Assembly (NCBI GenBank): GCA_963724385.1 | Contig: CAVRUJ010000002.1 | Span: 620,001-684,000 of the forward strand | DNA: 64,000 nt | Reading direction: 5' to 3' | Origin: DASXQK01 sp963724385 | GTDB taxonomy: Bacteria > Pseudomonadota > Alphaproteobacteria > Dongiales > Dongiaceae | In this document: in pieces, positions 9,601 through 17,686 of the stretch | Layout of the letters: the number at the start of each line of letters is the position of its first letter | Numbering within the stretch: position 1 is the first letter of the stretch | The notes under the pieces: generated by a model | Database searches by the model: none | What the model was told of the DNA's origin: nothing | What the model saw: only the letters and a program-made list of their open reading frames with translations | Translations under genes and position numbers: made by a program

Positions 9601-12600
9601 TTCAGGTGCAATTCCTCGACCAGCCGGTCGAAGGGCAGATCCTGATGGGCATAGGCTCCCAGACATGTTTCTCGCACTCGCCGCAAGAGCTCGCGAAAGC
9701 TGGGATCGCCGGAAAGGTCCGTCCGCAGGACAAGTGCGTTGACGAAGAATCCGATCAGCCCTTCGGTTTCCAGCCGGTTGCGGTTGGCGACTGGGGTACC
9801 CACGACCAGATCGTCCTCGCCCGTATATCGATGCAACAAGACATTGAACGCCGCCAAGAACGTCATGAACTGGGTCGTTCCCTCCTGGCGGCCCAGCGCC
9901 CTGAATCCTTCCTGCAAATGTTTGGACAGGACCAGGGACCGATGCGCTCCCCGGAAGGTCTGCACCGCCGGCCTCGGGCGGTCTGCGGGCAGATCGATGA
10001 CGGGGGGGGCGCCGGCCAGTTTGTCCTTCCAATAGGCGATCTGGCTTTCCAGGGCTTCACCCTGCAGCCATTCCCGCTGCCAGTGGGCGAAATCCGCATA
10101 TTGAATGGGCAGGTCCGGCAGTGACGGCGACCCGCCGGCGCAGGAGGCGAGATAGAGCGTCGCCATTTCTCGAATCAGCACTCCTGCTGACCAGCCATCG
10201 GAGACAATGTGGTGCATGGTCAGCAGCCCCACATGCTCCTGCTCGCCCAATCGCAGGACGGCGCCTCGAATCAGCGGGCCCCGGGACAAATCGAACGGCC
10301 GCTGCGCTTCCGCGGTGACCAATCGTCGAACCTCGGTCTCCTGCTCGCTGGCCGGCAGCTGCCTCAGGTCGACGACGGGCAGCGCGATCGTCAAGGTCGG
10401 GGCGATCACCTGGATGGGCCGTCCGTCGATCACCCCGAAGGTGGTCCGCAACGACTCGTGGCGCCTGACGATCTCATTGAGACTCTGCTCCAGCGCTGCC
10501 ACATTGAGTGGACCCTTGAGACGGACGGCGGCCGGAAGATTGTATGCCGGAAGGCCCGGTTCCATCTGGTCCAGGAACCATAGTCGCTGCTGGGCGAATG
10601 AGAGAGCCAGGTCTCCGTTCCGTGGAACCTGCAGTATGGGAGGCGCCAACAGGTTCTGGCCGGCCTGGCGGGCGGCCTCGATGCCTTCGGCCAGACCGGC
10701 CACGGTCGGCGCCTCGAACAGCCGGCGAAGCGGAAACTCCAACTGGAACACTTCGCGCATCCGGGATACGAGCTGGGTTGCCAAGAGCGAATGGCCGCCG
10801 AGGTCGAAGAAATTGTCGTGGATACCTACACGCTCGATGTCGAGGACCTGGGCCCAGATCTCCGCCAGCAGCTCTTCCGTCGACGTACGGGGTGCCACGA
10901 AAGCTTCGCCTAGTTCGGGCCGTGTCCGGTCGGGTGCCGGCAATGCGCGTCGGTCGATCTTGCCGTTCGACAGCATCGGCAGGGTATCGAGCAGCACGAA
11001 AACTGCCGGGACCATATGGTCGGGCAGCTTGTCTTTGAGAAAGCGGCGCAATGCCTCGGCGGTGGAATCGGCGACCACATAGGCGACCAGCCGCTTCTCT
11101 CCCGGCGCATCTTCCCGGGCCAGGACGGCGGCTTTCCGGACGGCGGGATGGTGGCCAAGCGCGGCCTCGACTTCCCCCAGCTCGATGCGGAACCCGCGGA
11201 TCTTCACTTGGTGGTCGCCGCGGCCAAGGAACTCGATGTTCCCGTCGGGCAGGTAACGGGCCAAATCGCCGGTCTTGTACAGGCGTGCCCCGGGCTCGGC
11301 GCTGAAAGGATCGGGGATGAACTTCTCGGCGGTCAACTCGGGCCGGTTAAGATAGCCGCGGGCCAGGCCCACCCCACCGATATGCATCTGGCCCGCAATG
11401 CCGATCGGCAGAGGACGTAGCGCATCGTCAAGGATATAGATGCGCGCGTTGGGTATCGGTCGTCCGATCGGACAGGAAGAACGACCATCGGTCCCATCGC
11501 ACAGCCAGTACGTCGAATCGATGATCGTCTCGGTCGGGCCGTACACGTTGTACAGCCTGGCCTTCGAGCGGCTCTGGAATCGCGTGACCACGTGGATCGG
11601 CAAGGCTTCACCGCCGCACATAACGGCGCGCAAGGCGAGGGAGTCGCCGAAAGCCGGCTCTTCGACGAGGAGCTGCAGCAGGGATGGAACGCAGTGAAAT
11701 ATGGAGATCCGCTCGCCACGAACCGTCGCTGCTAAGTAGCGGCTATCCCGATGACCGTCGGCCTCGGCAACGACAAGGGTTCCGCCCGTCAGCAGGGTCG
11801 GGAACAGCTCCCGTCCTGCGGCATCGAAAGTGATCGGAGTCTTCAGAAGGCAGCGGTCTTCGGCCGACAGCGCGAGCGTCCGCGTTATCCAGTTGATGGC
11901 ATTGCAGAGCCCGCGATGCTCGACCATCACCCCCTTGGGCTGCCCTGTCGAGCCGGAAGTATAAAGAATGTAGGCGAGGTTCTCGGCCGTTGTGACCATC
12001 GCCGGGTTCGCTTCGCTTCGCCCGGCGACCGCTCCCCAGTCCGAATCCAGACACAGGACGTGAACCCCGTGCTTGGGCAGCCTCTCCACCATATGCCCTT
12101 GGGTCAGCACCACCGCGGCCCGGGCATCTTCAATCACGAAGGACAGGCGCTCCTTGGGATGGGCCGGGTCCAACGGCACGTATGCGCCGCCGGCCTTGAG
12201 AATGCCCAGAATCGCGACGACCATTTCGGGGCAGCGCTGCATGCAAAGGGCGACCGGCACCTCCGGCCCGACGCCCAGGGCGCGGAGACGGTAGGCCAGC
12301 TGATTGGCGCTGGCGTTGAGCTGAGAGTAGGTCAGTTGCCGTCCCGCGAACTCGACGGCCAGATTGTTCGGGGTGCGTCGGACTTGTTCCTCAAACAATT
12401 GGTGGAGGCACTTGTCCACGGGGAAGCTGGCTCTGGTATCGTTGAATTCCACTAGCAGCTGGCGACGTTCGGCATCGGTAAGGATTTCCAAATCGCCGAT
12501 CGCTGTGCCGGGGTCGCGAACGATGCTCTCCAGCAGCGCGTGAAAATGCCCCGCCATCCGGGCGATGGTGGCTGCGTCGAACAGATCGGTGTTGAAGCGG

Positions 12601-13955
12601 ATGGACGCCGACAGCGATCCGGTCGTCTCGATGATCAGCATGACCAGATCCAGGGTAGCGGCCCTGCGCTCCAGCGGGATCGACTCCATCACAAGCCCGC
12701 CGAGATTCATCAGCAACCCGGTTTCGCCTCGCGCCAACGCGCGCACAGCCTCTTCGGCAACCCGGTGCGGCTTATCCAGGACAAACATGGTCTGACAGAG
12801 CGGCGATCGGCTGAGATCCCGGGGCGGCCGCAGCCGTTGGACCAGGCGCAATGTGGGGTAGTCCTGATGTTCGAGAGCCGCCACCACTGTCTCGCGCACC
12901 CGGGCAAGCAGCGCGCGGAACGTTGGATTCCCGGAAAGATTCGCGCGCATGACGACCGGATTGGCGAAAAAGCCTACCAGGCCCTCGAATTCCGCCCGGC
13001 TCCGCCCGACCATGGGAGAAGCCACGAGGATGTCGTCTTGGCCGCTGTGGTAATGCAGCGCCAATTCGAACGCTGCCAGCAGCACCATGTACAGCGTCGC
13101 GCCCTCGGCTTTGGCGAGCGCTCTCAGCTGCCGGGCCAGATCCTCGCTCAGGGTGAAATCGTACTTCGAGCCGCGATACATCTGAATCGGCGGTCGCGGT
13201 CGATCCGTCGCCAGATTGAGGATGGGCAATGGGCCCGAGAATTGCTTCTTCCAATAGTCCCACAGCCGCTCGCCGGCCGGACCCGCCAGCATCTCGGTCT
13301 GCCACCGAACGAAGTCCGTGTATTGAAGATCAAGTGGAGGTAGGGCCGCTGGCCGACCGGCTATTTCGGCCGAATATAGCGCACCGAGCTCATTCAACAT
13401 CACCGCGAGGGACCAGAAATCGACCACGATGTGATGAATGACCAGCAACAGGATGTGCTCCTGCGTCGATCGAGAGAACAGACTCACCCGCATGACCGGC
13501 CCACGCTCCAGATCGAAGGGCCTCCGCGTTTCCTCGACCAATCGGGCCTGCACGGCGTCCTCGCGCCAGGATGAGGTGTCGATCTCGTCGAAGTGGACCG
13601 ACGCGTGTTCGTGAACCTGCTGAACAGGTTTGCCGGACTGCACGGCAATCGTGGTCCGCAGGGAGGGATGGCGATCTACCAGCGCCTGAAACGATCGGCG
13701 GAATGCCGGGATATCCAACTCCGAGCGGATGTGCCCAGCAAAGCTCACATTGTAGATCGAGCTTTCCGGTGCGAACTGGCACAGGAACCAGATGCCCTGC
13801 TGATTGTCGGAGAGAGGATGAAGAGCGGGAGAATCCCGCAGCTTTTGCCGCAGAAGCTGGGCAAGCAACGCACGTTTTTCAGTTGGCGAAAGATCGGCAA
13901 TTGGCCGGGCAGGCGGCGGGACCCCGATTTCCGGTGAGTTCGTCTGTGCAGGCAT
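6630..13955 (-). CDS. Dimodular non-ribosomal peptide synthetase, C-A-T-C-A-T-TE
   Basis: The protein has 2441 residues. C1 (about 45-480) has HHIVVDFWS near residue 174, with Phe where most elongation domains have Gly. A1 (about 510-1010) has YTSGSTGQPKG near 663 and FDAAGREL near 708. T1 has LGGHSLLATQL with Ser near 1054. C2 (about 1105-1530) has HHIVSDGWS near 1247. A2 (about 1565-2065) has SFDVSLEEI, T2 has LGGHSLLAVRL with Ser near 2123, and the terminal TE has GGWSMGG with Ser near 2254. Aligning by eye to PheA, the specificity residues read D-A-R-H-M-G-V-I-D for A1 and D-V-E-N-I-G-G-I-T for A2; I do not recognise either code. An N-terminal C domain implies that an acyl or peptidyl donor is supplied by another protein, perhaps the PKS. 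The TE would release the product. No epimerase or methyltransferase domain is seen. Confidence 0.95.
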   Translation of the reverse strand: MPAQTNSPEIGVPPPARPIADLSPTEKRALLAQLLRQKLRDSPALHPLSDNQQGIWFLCQFAPESSIYNVSFAGHIRSELDIPAFRRSFQALVDRHPSLRTTIAVQSGKPVQQVHEHASVHFDEIDTSSWREDAVQARLVEETRRPFDLERGPVMRVSLFSRSTQEHILLLVIHHIVVDFWSLAVMLNELGALYSAEIAGRPAALPPLDLQYTDFVRWQTEMLAGPAGERLWDYWKKQFSGPLPILNLATDRPRPPIQMYRGSKYDFTLSEDLARQLRALAKAEGATLYMVLLAAFELALHYHSGQDDILVASPMVGRSRAEFEGLVGFFANPVVMRANLSGNPTFRALLARVRETVVAALEHQDYPTLRLVQRLRPPRDLSRSPLCQTMFVLDKPHRVAEEAVRALARGETGLLMNLGGLVMESIPLERRAATLDLVMLIIETTGSLSASIRFNTDLFDAATIARMAGHFHALLESIVRDPGTAIGDLEILTDAERRQLLVEFNDTRASFPVDKCLHQLFEEQVRRTPNNLAVEFAGRQLTYSQLNASANQLAYRLRALGVGPEVPVALCMQRCPEMVVAILGILKAGGAYVPLDPAHPKERLSFVIEDARAAVVLTQGHMVERLPKHGVHVLCLDSDWGAVAGRSEANPAMVTTAENLAYILYTSGSTGQPKGVMVEHRGLCNAINWITRTLALSAEDRCLLKTPITFDAAGRELFPTLLTGGTLVVAEADGHRDSRYLAATVRGERISIFHCVPSLLQLLVEEPAFGDSLALRAVMCGGEALPIHVVTRFQSRSKARLYNVYGPTETIIDSTYWLCDGTDGRSSCPIGRPIPNARIYILDDALRPLPIGIAGQMHIGGVGLARGYLNRPELTAEKFIPDPFSAEPGARLYKTGDLARYLPDGNIEFLGRGDHQVKIRGFRIELGEVEAALGHHPAVRKAAVLAREDAPGEKRLVAYVVADSTAEALRRFLKDKLPDHMVPAVFVLLDTLPMLSNGKIDRRALPAPDRTRPELGEAFVAPRTSTEELLAEIWAQVLDIERVGIHDNFFDLGGHSLLATQLVSRMREVFQLEFPLRRLFEAPTVAGLAEGIEAARQAGQNLLAPPILQVPRNGDLALSFAQQRLWFLDQMEPGLPAYNLPAAVRLKGPLNVAALEQSLNEIVRRHESLRTTFGVIDGRPIQVIAPTLTIALPVVDLRQLPASEQETEVRRLVTAEAQRPFDLSRGPLIRGAVLRLGEQEHVGLLTMHHIVSDGWSAGVLIREMATLYLASCAGGSPSLPDLPIQYADFAHWQREWLQGEALESQIAYWKDKLAGAPPVIDLPADRPRPAVQTFRGAHRSLVLSKHLQEGFRALGRQEGTTQFMTFLAAFNVLLHRYTGEDDLVVGTPVANRNRLETEGLIGFFVNALVLRTDLSGDPSFRELLRRVRETCLGAYAHQDLPFDRLVEELHLKRDLSRNPLFQVMFVLHNASLRTTELAGLTLSPVEGESETAHFDLTLQIADTDQGLTAVLVYNTDLYAPATIARMLEHFRILLEAMVADPEQRLSNLQILSEAERRQLLVEWNGSRTECPRDLRVHQLIEAQVERTPGAIAVASEAAQLTYGELNHRANQLAHHLRAQGVGPEVLVAVCLERSLEVVVALLGILKAGGAYLPLDPAYPKERLAFILNDSCAPVLLTQERLVAGLPERDAKVICLDSDWGRIACESGDNLDNSVRPEDLAYVIYTSGSTGQPKGVLVPHDSIAGHCRNIQGCYELQSSDVVLQFTSPSFDVSLEEILPTLIGGGRLVIMGSDVWHPAALGRKISEYGLTVLNLPTGYWQELAREWADAPGLVPSSQPRLLIVGGDTVLSDTLDLWRRTPASSIRLLNGYGPTEATITATVFEIGPNPGESAGHRRVPIGQPLANRAVYILDRQGNPAPIGVHGHLHIGGAGLARGYLNQPDLSAEKFIPDPFRAEPGARMYKTGDLARYLPDGNIEFLGRADQQVKIRGFRIELGEIEAVLIQHPAVREVAVLAWEDAPGEKRLVAYAVADATGDELRRFLAAKLPEPMIPSAVMLLAALPMAPNGKVDRRALPAPDRSRPELEKALVVPRDELERQLAEIWEEVLGIQPVGVTDNFFELGGHSLLAVRLFALIEKRLGKKLPVTAVFQGATIEHLAGVLRRQATTGPQSSLVAIQPGGSRRPLFLVHPAGGQVFPYVHLSQFLGPDQPCYGLQGRGLEDGEEPHERIADMAAYYIQALQTLQPTGPYQLGGWSMGGVVAFEMAQQLHARGEQVALLAMFDGRIPGPEASFPEQDSEAISLVERYFGISFGPLESLAELPEDEQLAFMLEQAKSAGLIPAELDVPQARRFVRVLRSDLRATQDYGLRLYPGQITFFKASEVLTGDSSDPTMGWSEWASGGVEVHVVPGNHANLMYQPHVEVLAQKLTACLHLVQSAGAEAK

Positions 13956-14030
13956 GAGCGCTATCGTAATGGCCCAGTCAGGCCGGGGAAACCCAAATCC
14001 CCGATAGCCGATGGGTGACCCGCTCGCGCT

Positions 14031-14225
14031 TCAAGCTCGCGTGGTCGTGCCGGCACGACCACGCCTGCGGAGCCAGAACATGAAGAGCCAGAGTCCGCCG
14101 CCGATGCAGAGCAGCAGCACTGACAAGCCTATCAATCGCAGCGGCTCGAACACGCTCTTGATGATCAGGTCAACCAACGTAAGCAGGAGCCTGTACGCTT
14201 CTGCCGAATATTGAAAAACGCTCAT
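14031..14225 (-). CDS. Small single-pass membrane protein, unknown function
   Basis: ATG 14225 gives 64 residues, MSVFQYSAEAYRLLLTLVDL onward, with a hydrophobic segment (LIGLSVLLLCIGGGLWLFMF) followed by WLRRRGRAG, so the C-terminus is probably cytoplasmic. The frame extends upstream to 14375, but that part is a shadow of the next gene. It lies 55 bases downstream of the RcnB-like gene on the same strand and may share its transcript. I do not recognise the family; a real gene is likely but not certain. Confidence 0.5.
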   Translation of the reverse strand: MSVFQYSAEAYRLLLTLVDLIIKSVFEPLRLIGLSVLLLCIGGGLWLFMFWLRRRGRAGTTTRA

Positions 14226-14280
14226 CGCAGGCCGAAACCCGCGACCACGCTGCGGCGCAGCCGCGGGCCGATCTTTTGCA

Positions 14281-14751
14281 CTAGACGAACACTCCATACA
14301 TGACGCTGAGAACCGGGCCGCTCTCGACGTCGACCAGCAAGGCGTCCGGGCCGTAGCGCACCCATACGTAGCCATATGGCGGGTCGCTCAGTCCAAAACT
14401 CCAATAGCTGCTCGGCCAATAATCCCGGGCCCAGAAGGCGTCGGGCAAGGTCTGCCCGTAAGCCCAACGCTGTTGATGCCAGCCAAAGGGCCGCACGTAG
14501 GGTTGCGAGTGGTAGCTACGCTGGGAGTCCCGATCTACCTGGTAGGAGTGCGGATCAAATCCCTGCCCGTATTGCTGCCGCTGCTGCAGCCGGTAGTCCT
14601 GCTGGTTCTGCGCCACTTGCTGGCTGGAGCTTTCGGGAGGCGCGGGAGCCATTGCGGAAGTGTCAGCGAAGGCCAACGCCGATATGGCCATCAATCCCGC
14701 ACTCGACGCCAGGCCAATTCGCTTGAGGGTTTTCGCCACGCTTATCGTCAT
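14281..14751 (-). CDS. RcnB-family periplasmic protein
   Basis: The 156-residue protein begins with a signal peptide (MTISVAKTLKRIGLASSAGL, cleavage around AFADTSA), then a Gln/Tyr-rich linker. The C-terminal domain contains YGQTLPDAFWARDY, LSDPPYGYVWVRYGPDALLV and ESGPVLSVMYGVFV. The order LP-x-Y/W, L-x-PP-x-GY-x-WV and a final hydrophobic turn is the RcnB pattern. The family prototype modulates nickel/cobalt efflux in the periplasm, but most alphaproteobacterial members are of unknown role and no RcnA efflux gene is nearby. It may be an envelope-stress protein like others in this region. Confidence 0.75.
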   Translation of the reverse strand: MTISVAKTLKRIGLASSAGLMAISALAFADTSAMAPAPPESSSQQVAQNQQDYRLQQRQQYGQGFDPHSYQVDRDSQRSYHSQPYVRPFGWHQQRWAYGQTLPDAFWARDYWPSSYWSFGLSDPPYGYVWVRYGPDALLVDVESGPVLSVMYGVFV

Positions 14752-14899
14752 TGCTATTGACCTTTGTCCGAATTCGGCGTCCCAGCATGTACAGCCGTAA
14801 GCACTGAGGCTGGCGCCGCACCGGTCCAGTCACAGCGAACTTGACTAGCTTGATCAGATCGCCCGCTGCACGGCGCGCCATTATTGCGCCGGCTGCGAC

Positions 14900-15191
14900 T
14901 CGCTTTGAAAGAGGTCACCCTAGCCGACAGTCACAGCCTCGGATGTGCAGAACAGCACCCCTTTAGCGATGATGCTTGGTGCAGCGCCAGCGGATGCGGA
15001 TCAAGCGATGGTAGTAGGCCCAGAGAGTCCTGAATTGAACATCAGTGGAGACGCTTGTGCCTCATAAAGAGACTGACGCGCGCAACGCGCGTCGCGGCTC
15101 CAAACGGTTCCCCCTACTGAATGGAGTCACCTAGGCTATGCATTGACCCCGCGCGCCCGTCCCCCTATTGGCGGGCGGGCGGGGTTTTTTT
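14900..15191 (+). ncRNA. Gene-free stretch ending in a strong terminator; possible small RNA
   Basis: About 490 bases (14900-15390) lie between the RcnB-like gene and the Crp/Fnr gene without a credible frame. The stretch holds a near-perfect hairpin (GACGCGCG-CAA-CGCGCGTC, about 15073-15091) and ends in a GC-rich hairpin plus T run at 15147-15191 pointing rightward. A strong + strand terminator with no + strand gene for about 9 kb upstream suggests that something short is transcribed here. No known small RNA was recognised and no promoter was confirmed. Confidence 0.3.
15147..15191 (+). terminator. Rho-independent terminator
   Basis: Arm CCCCGCGCGCCCG (15147-15159) pairs with CGGGCGGGCGGGG (15172-15184) around a loop containing CCCCCTATTG, followed by seven T residues (15185-15191). 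The T run is on the + strand, so it terminates rightward transcription entering from 14900-15146, upstream of the Crp/Fnr gene. Confidence 0.75.
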
Positions 15192-15390
15192 GCTCAAGGC
15201 GGGTTCTCGGCACTCCCACCGGGCATTTTGGCAAATTTCCTAGGGCAGCCAGACTGCCAGGGCCTGCCGGGCTCTCGGCGAAGGGCCATCAGCCAGCAGA
15301 TTGCAACCCATCGCTCGCTTCGACGGTTGCCCCGCGCTATGATATGAAGGCAGCATTGTCTTCGACCGAACAGCCCACGCAAGATACACC

Positions 15391-16101
15391 ATGCCAAACA
15401 CAGGCCTAGGCAAGAGCAACGGATCGCGGCAGAAAGTCAAGGCGCTGCCAGATCTGGCAAAGGCCGCCCAATTCGATGCAAAAACCTTTCTCTCGTCGGT
15501 CGGAAAGGGGAAAACCACGACAAAAATCCCCGACAAGAAGACGGTGTTTCGGCAAGGCGATCCGGCCAATGCCGTGTTCTACATCCAGAGCGGCAGGATC
15601 CAACTCGGTGTCGTCTCCGAACACGGCAAACATGCCGTCGTCGGAATTCTGACCGCTGGCGACTTCTTCGGAGAAGGGTGCCTCGCGGGCCAGCCGTTGC
15701 ATATGGCCACAGCGATCGCGCTCGCGGATTCGACGATCGTCAGAATCGAAAAGCCAACGATGATCGACATACTTCACGCGGAACCCGCGCTTTCCGAGAT
15801 GTTCGTGGCATTCCTGCTGTCGCGGAATATTCGATTCGAGGAAGACCTGGTGGACCAGCTGTTCAATTCGAGCGAACGGCGGCTGGCCCGCGTTCTCCTG
15901 CTCCTGGCAAGCTTCGGCAAGGAGGGGAAGCTCGAGACGGTGGTTCCGAGAGTCAGTCAGGAAATCCTGGCGGCGAAAGTGGGGACGACCCGCTCGAGGA
16001 TCAACTTCTTCATGAACAAGTTCCGCAGGCTCGGCTTCATCGAGTACAACGGCGAGCTTAAGGTCCACAGCGGCTTGTTGAACGTCATCGTTCACGACTG
16101 A
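15391..16101 (+). CDS. Crp/Fnr-family transcriptional regulator
   Basis: The 236-residue protein has a cyclic-nucleotide-type sensor domain (about 40-150: FRQGDPANAVFYIQSGRIQL, GDFFGEGCLAG), a dimer helix, and a winged helix-turn-helix (about 190-225: SQEILAAKVGTTRSRINFFM). The recognition helix TTRSRINFFMNKFRRLGFI resembles a group of Crp/Fnr proteins common in alphaproteobacteria. The sensor lacks the N-terminal Cys cluster of FNR, so it is not an Fe-S oxygen sensor of that type; the ligand is unknown. It stands alone, with a terminator just upstream. Two FNR/FixK-type half-site pairs lie at 16445 and 24706, but this recognition helix need not bind them. Confidence 0.88.
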   Translation: MPNTGLGKSNGSRQKVKALPDLAKAAQFDAKTFLSSVGKGKTTTKIPDKKTVFRQGDPANAVFYIQSGRIQLGVVSEHGKHAVVGILTAGDFFGEGCLAGQPLHMATAIALADSTIVRIEKPTMIDILHAEPALSEMFVAFLLSRNIRFEEDLVDQLFNSSERRLARVLLLLASFGKEGKLETVVPRVSQEILAAKVGTTRSRINFFMNKFRRLGFIEYNGELKVHSGLLNVIVHD

Positions 16102-16444
16102 GGTCGGGGTCTGGTTAGGAGCATTCAGCGGTCAATGCGGCGCGTGCCGCGCTGGGTCTGCCTATGACCATGTAGGCCGATCGCGCTCCAACGCCTTCGT
16201 CTTCAAGGGAATGCCGCGATGCCCAGTTCAGCCCTTAGGCGCGTCAGAAGCCGGCGATATTCCTCCTTCTGCCCGGCATTCAATTGGTCGAAGCGGTTGG
16301 ACGGATCCTCCTTGTATTGAGGGCCGAGATTCCTCTGCCCTGCGCTCAACTGGAAGGTCTGGCTGAGCAAATGCTGTCAACTCGGCGGACCCGTCCGGCG
16401 GTACCCGAGCTTTTGCTCCACTGGGTTGATGTTTTAACGCGCTC

Positions 16445-16458
16445 TTGATCCAAATCAA
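16445..16458 (+). promoter_or_regulatory. FNR/FixK-type box
   Basis: TTGATCCAAATCAA is a perfect match to the anaerobox TTGAT-N4-ATCAA. A TATTGT hexamer at 16480-16485 lies where the -10 element of a class II FNR-dependent promoter would be (box centre about 41 bases before the inferred start near 16492). The next gene on the strand is csbD-like at 16679, leaving about 190 bases of leader. The stretch 16102-16678 otherwise holds no credible gene. Confidence 0.6.
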
Positions 16459-16678
16459 TTCCCAGTCAGGGGCCTTCGCTATTGTGTCGTTCGTCCTCCG
16501 GGCCGTCGAAGCCATAGGTAGTTTCCGATGCACAAACGCCCCGAATTGGTCCCTCACAATCTCGACCCGCTCTCCGCCCTGAGCGCTTTGTAGATCAAGA
16601 GGACATCGGTTGTGGGCGAAGACGTTTTCCCCACTGAAAATGTGAAAAAAGCTAAACAGGGCTTAATAGGAGAACCAA

Positions 16679-16867
16679 ATGGATAAGGACCGTGTCGTCG
16701 GCGCCGCAAAGACCGTGGCCGGCAGAGTCAAACGAGCAGTGGGAAAGGCGGTCGGCGACCAGAAGACGGTTGCGGACGGCAATAAGGAAGTCGCGGAAGG
16801 CAAGGTTCAGAACACTATCGGCGGCATCAAGGATACAATCCGGGATATCACCAAGAAGAAGGCTTAG
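16679..16867 (+). CDS. CsbD-family stress protein
   Basis: Sixty-two residues with the CsbD pattern: MDKDRVVGAAKTVAGRVKRA, VGDQKTVADGNKEVAEGKVQ and a Lys-rich end. CsbD-like proteins are small, helical, highly charged general-stress proteins of unknown mechanism. A purine-rich AGGAGA site lies eight to thirteen bases before ATG 16679. A perfect FNR/FixK-type box lies about 220 bases upstream, suggesting induction under low oxygen or a related signal. Confidence 0.88.
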   Translation: MDKDRVVGAAKTVAGRVKRAVGKAVGDQKTVADGNKEVAEGKVQNTIGGIKDTIRDITKKKA

Positions 16868-17047
16868 AGGGATATGCAGCCGCCGAGTGGTCTGGCGATC
16901 GTCGGTGACAGTTGAATTTAGGCTGATATCGGTTGGCACCATAGGTCTTTCTTCCAGAACCGCTTGCACGACAGCCAAGACAAGTCGGTTCAATTCCGGG
17001 TTCGTGGAAGCCAGCCTAGAATTGCAGAACTGGATGGAGATCGGGTC

Positions 17048-17200
17048 ATGTTGCAGCTTATTCTCATAGTCGTCCTTGTCCTCGTTGTGCTTTCGTTTTT
17101 TGGGGGCTACTCGGGCTATGTGCCGGCCCACTACGGCTATGGGGGCGGGGGTCTTGGCCTCATCGTTCTGATCGTCTTGATCGTGCTGCTGCTCCGCTGA
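17048..17200 (+). CDS. DUF3309-family small membrane protein
   Basis: The 50-residue protein consists of two hydrophobic segments, MLQLILIVVLVLVVLSFF and LGLIVLIVLIVLLLR, joined by a Gly/Tyr-rich turn (GGYSGYVPAHYGYGGGG). This is the DUF3309 layout. ATG 17048 was chosen because upstream codons of the open frame do not match the family. Function is unknown; homologues occur beside csbD-like and other stress genes, as here. A second, interrupted copy lies at 24892. Confidence 0.8.
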   Translation: MLQLILIVVLVLVVLSFFGGYSGYVPAHYGYGGGGLGLIVLIVLIVLLLR

Positions 17201-17331
17201 GCCAGCCCGGCAGGAACGAGAAGTAACGAGTGGTCCTGCAATAAGCGGCGCGATCGTCGCCTGCCGCTTATGCAGTGATCGGCCCTTCATTGGGCATGTC
17301 GGATTCTTGCGCAGGGCATTGACGAAGGAGA

Positions 17332-17547
17332 ATGTCGATGAGGCCGATTCAGGTCTTGGGAGCCGTGGCTTTCGTCGTCGGGGTGATTCTCTTGGGCTTC
17401 GGTTATCACGCATCGAATGCCCCGCTGGACCAGTTGTCCAACACGCTGACCGGGCGGTTTACCAATCAGACGATGTGGTATTTTGGCCTTGGCGCCGTCG
17501 CCACGGTCGGTGGCGCTCTTCTCGCCCTATTCGGCAAAGGGAAGTAA
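17332..17547 (+). CDS. DUF3185-family membrane protein
   Basis: The 71-residue protein has two membrane segments (VLGAVAFVVGVILLGFGYHA and MWYFGLGAVATVGGALLALF) with a soluble loop containing LSNTLTGRFTNQTMW, the conserved signature of DUF3185. GAAGGAG directly before ATG 17332 is a strong ribosome site. It belongs with the run of small stress and envelope proteins from csbD onwards. Role unknown. Confidence 0.85.
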   Translation: MSMRPIQVLGAVAFVVGVILLGFGYHASNAPLDQLSNTLTGRFTNQTMWYFGLGAVATVGGALLALFGKGK

Positions 17548-17686
17548 CACCACGACTGCGGACTCGGCCCTCGCCACTTGTTCCTGGCGCAGCAGACCGT
17601 CTATTGCAAGTTCGCCGCTTGGCGTGGCAGCCGGCTGAACAACGGATGGTAGCCGCTTCTTCGCCAACGATCTGGCTCCATATTGC

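Noticed and set aside
14842..14860. TTGATCAGATCG as a third FNR box
   Set aside because: The spacer between half sites is three bases rather than four and the second half is poor.
16528..16593. 21-codon frame MHKRPELVPHNLDPLSALSA downstream of the FNR-type box
   Set aside because: No ribosome site and no homologous pattern at the second box; too short to support.
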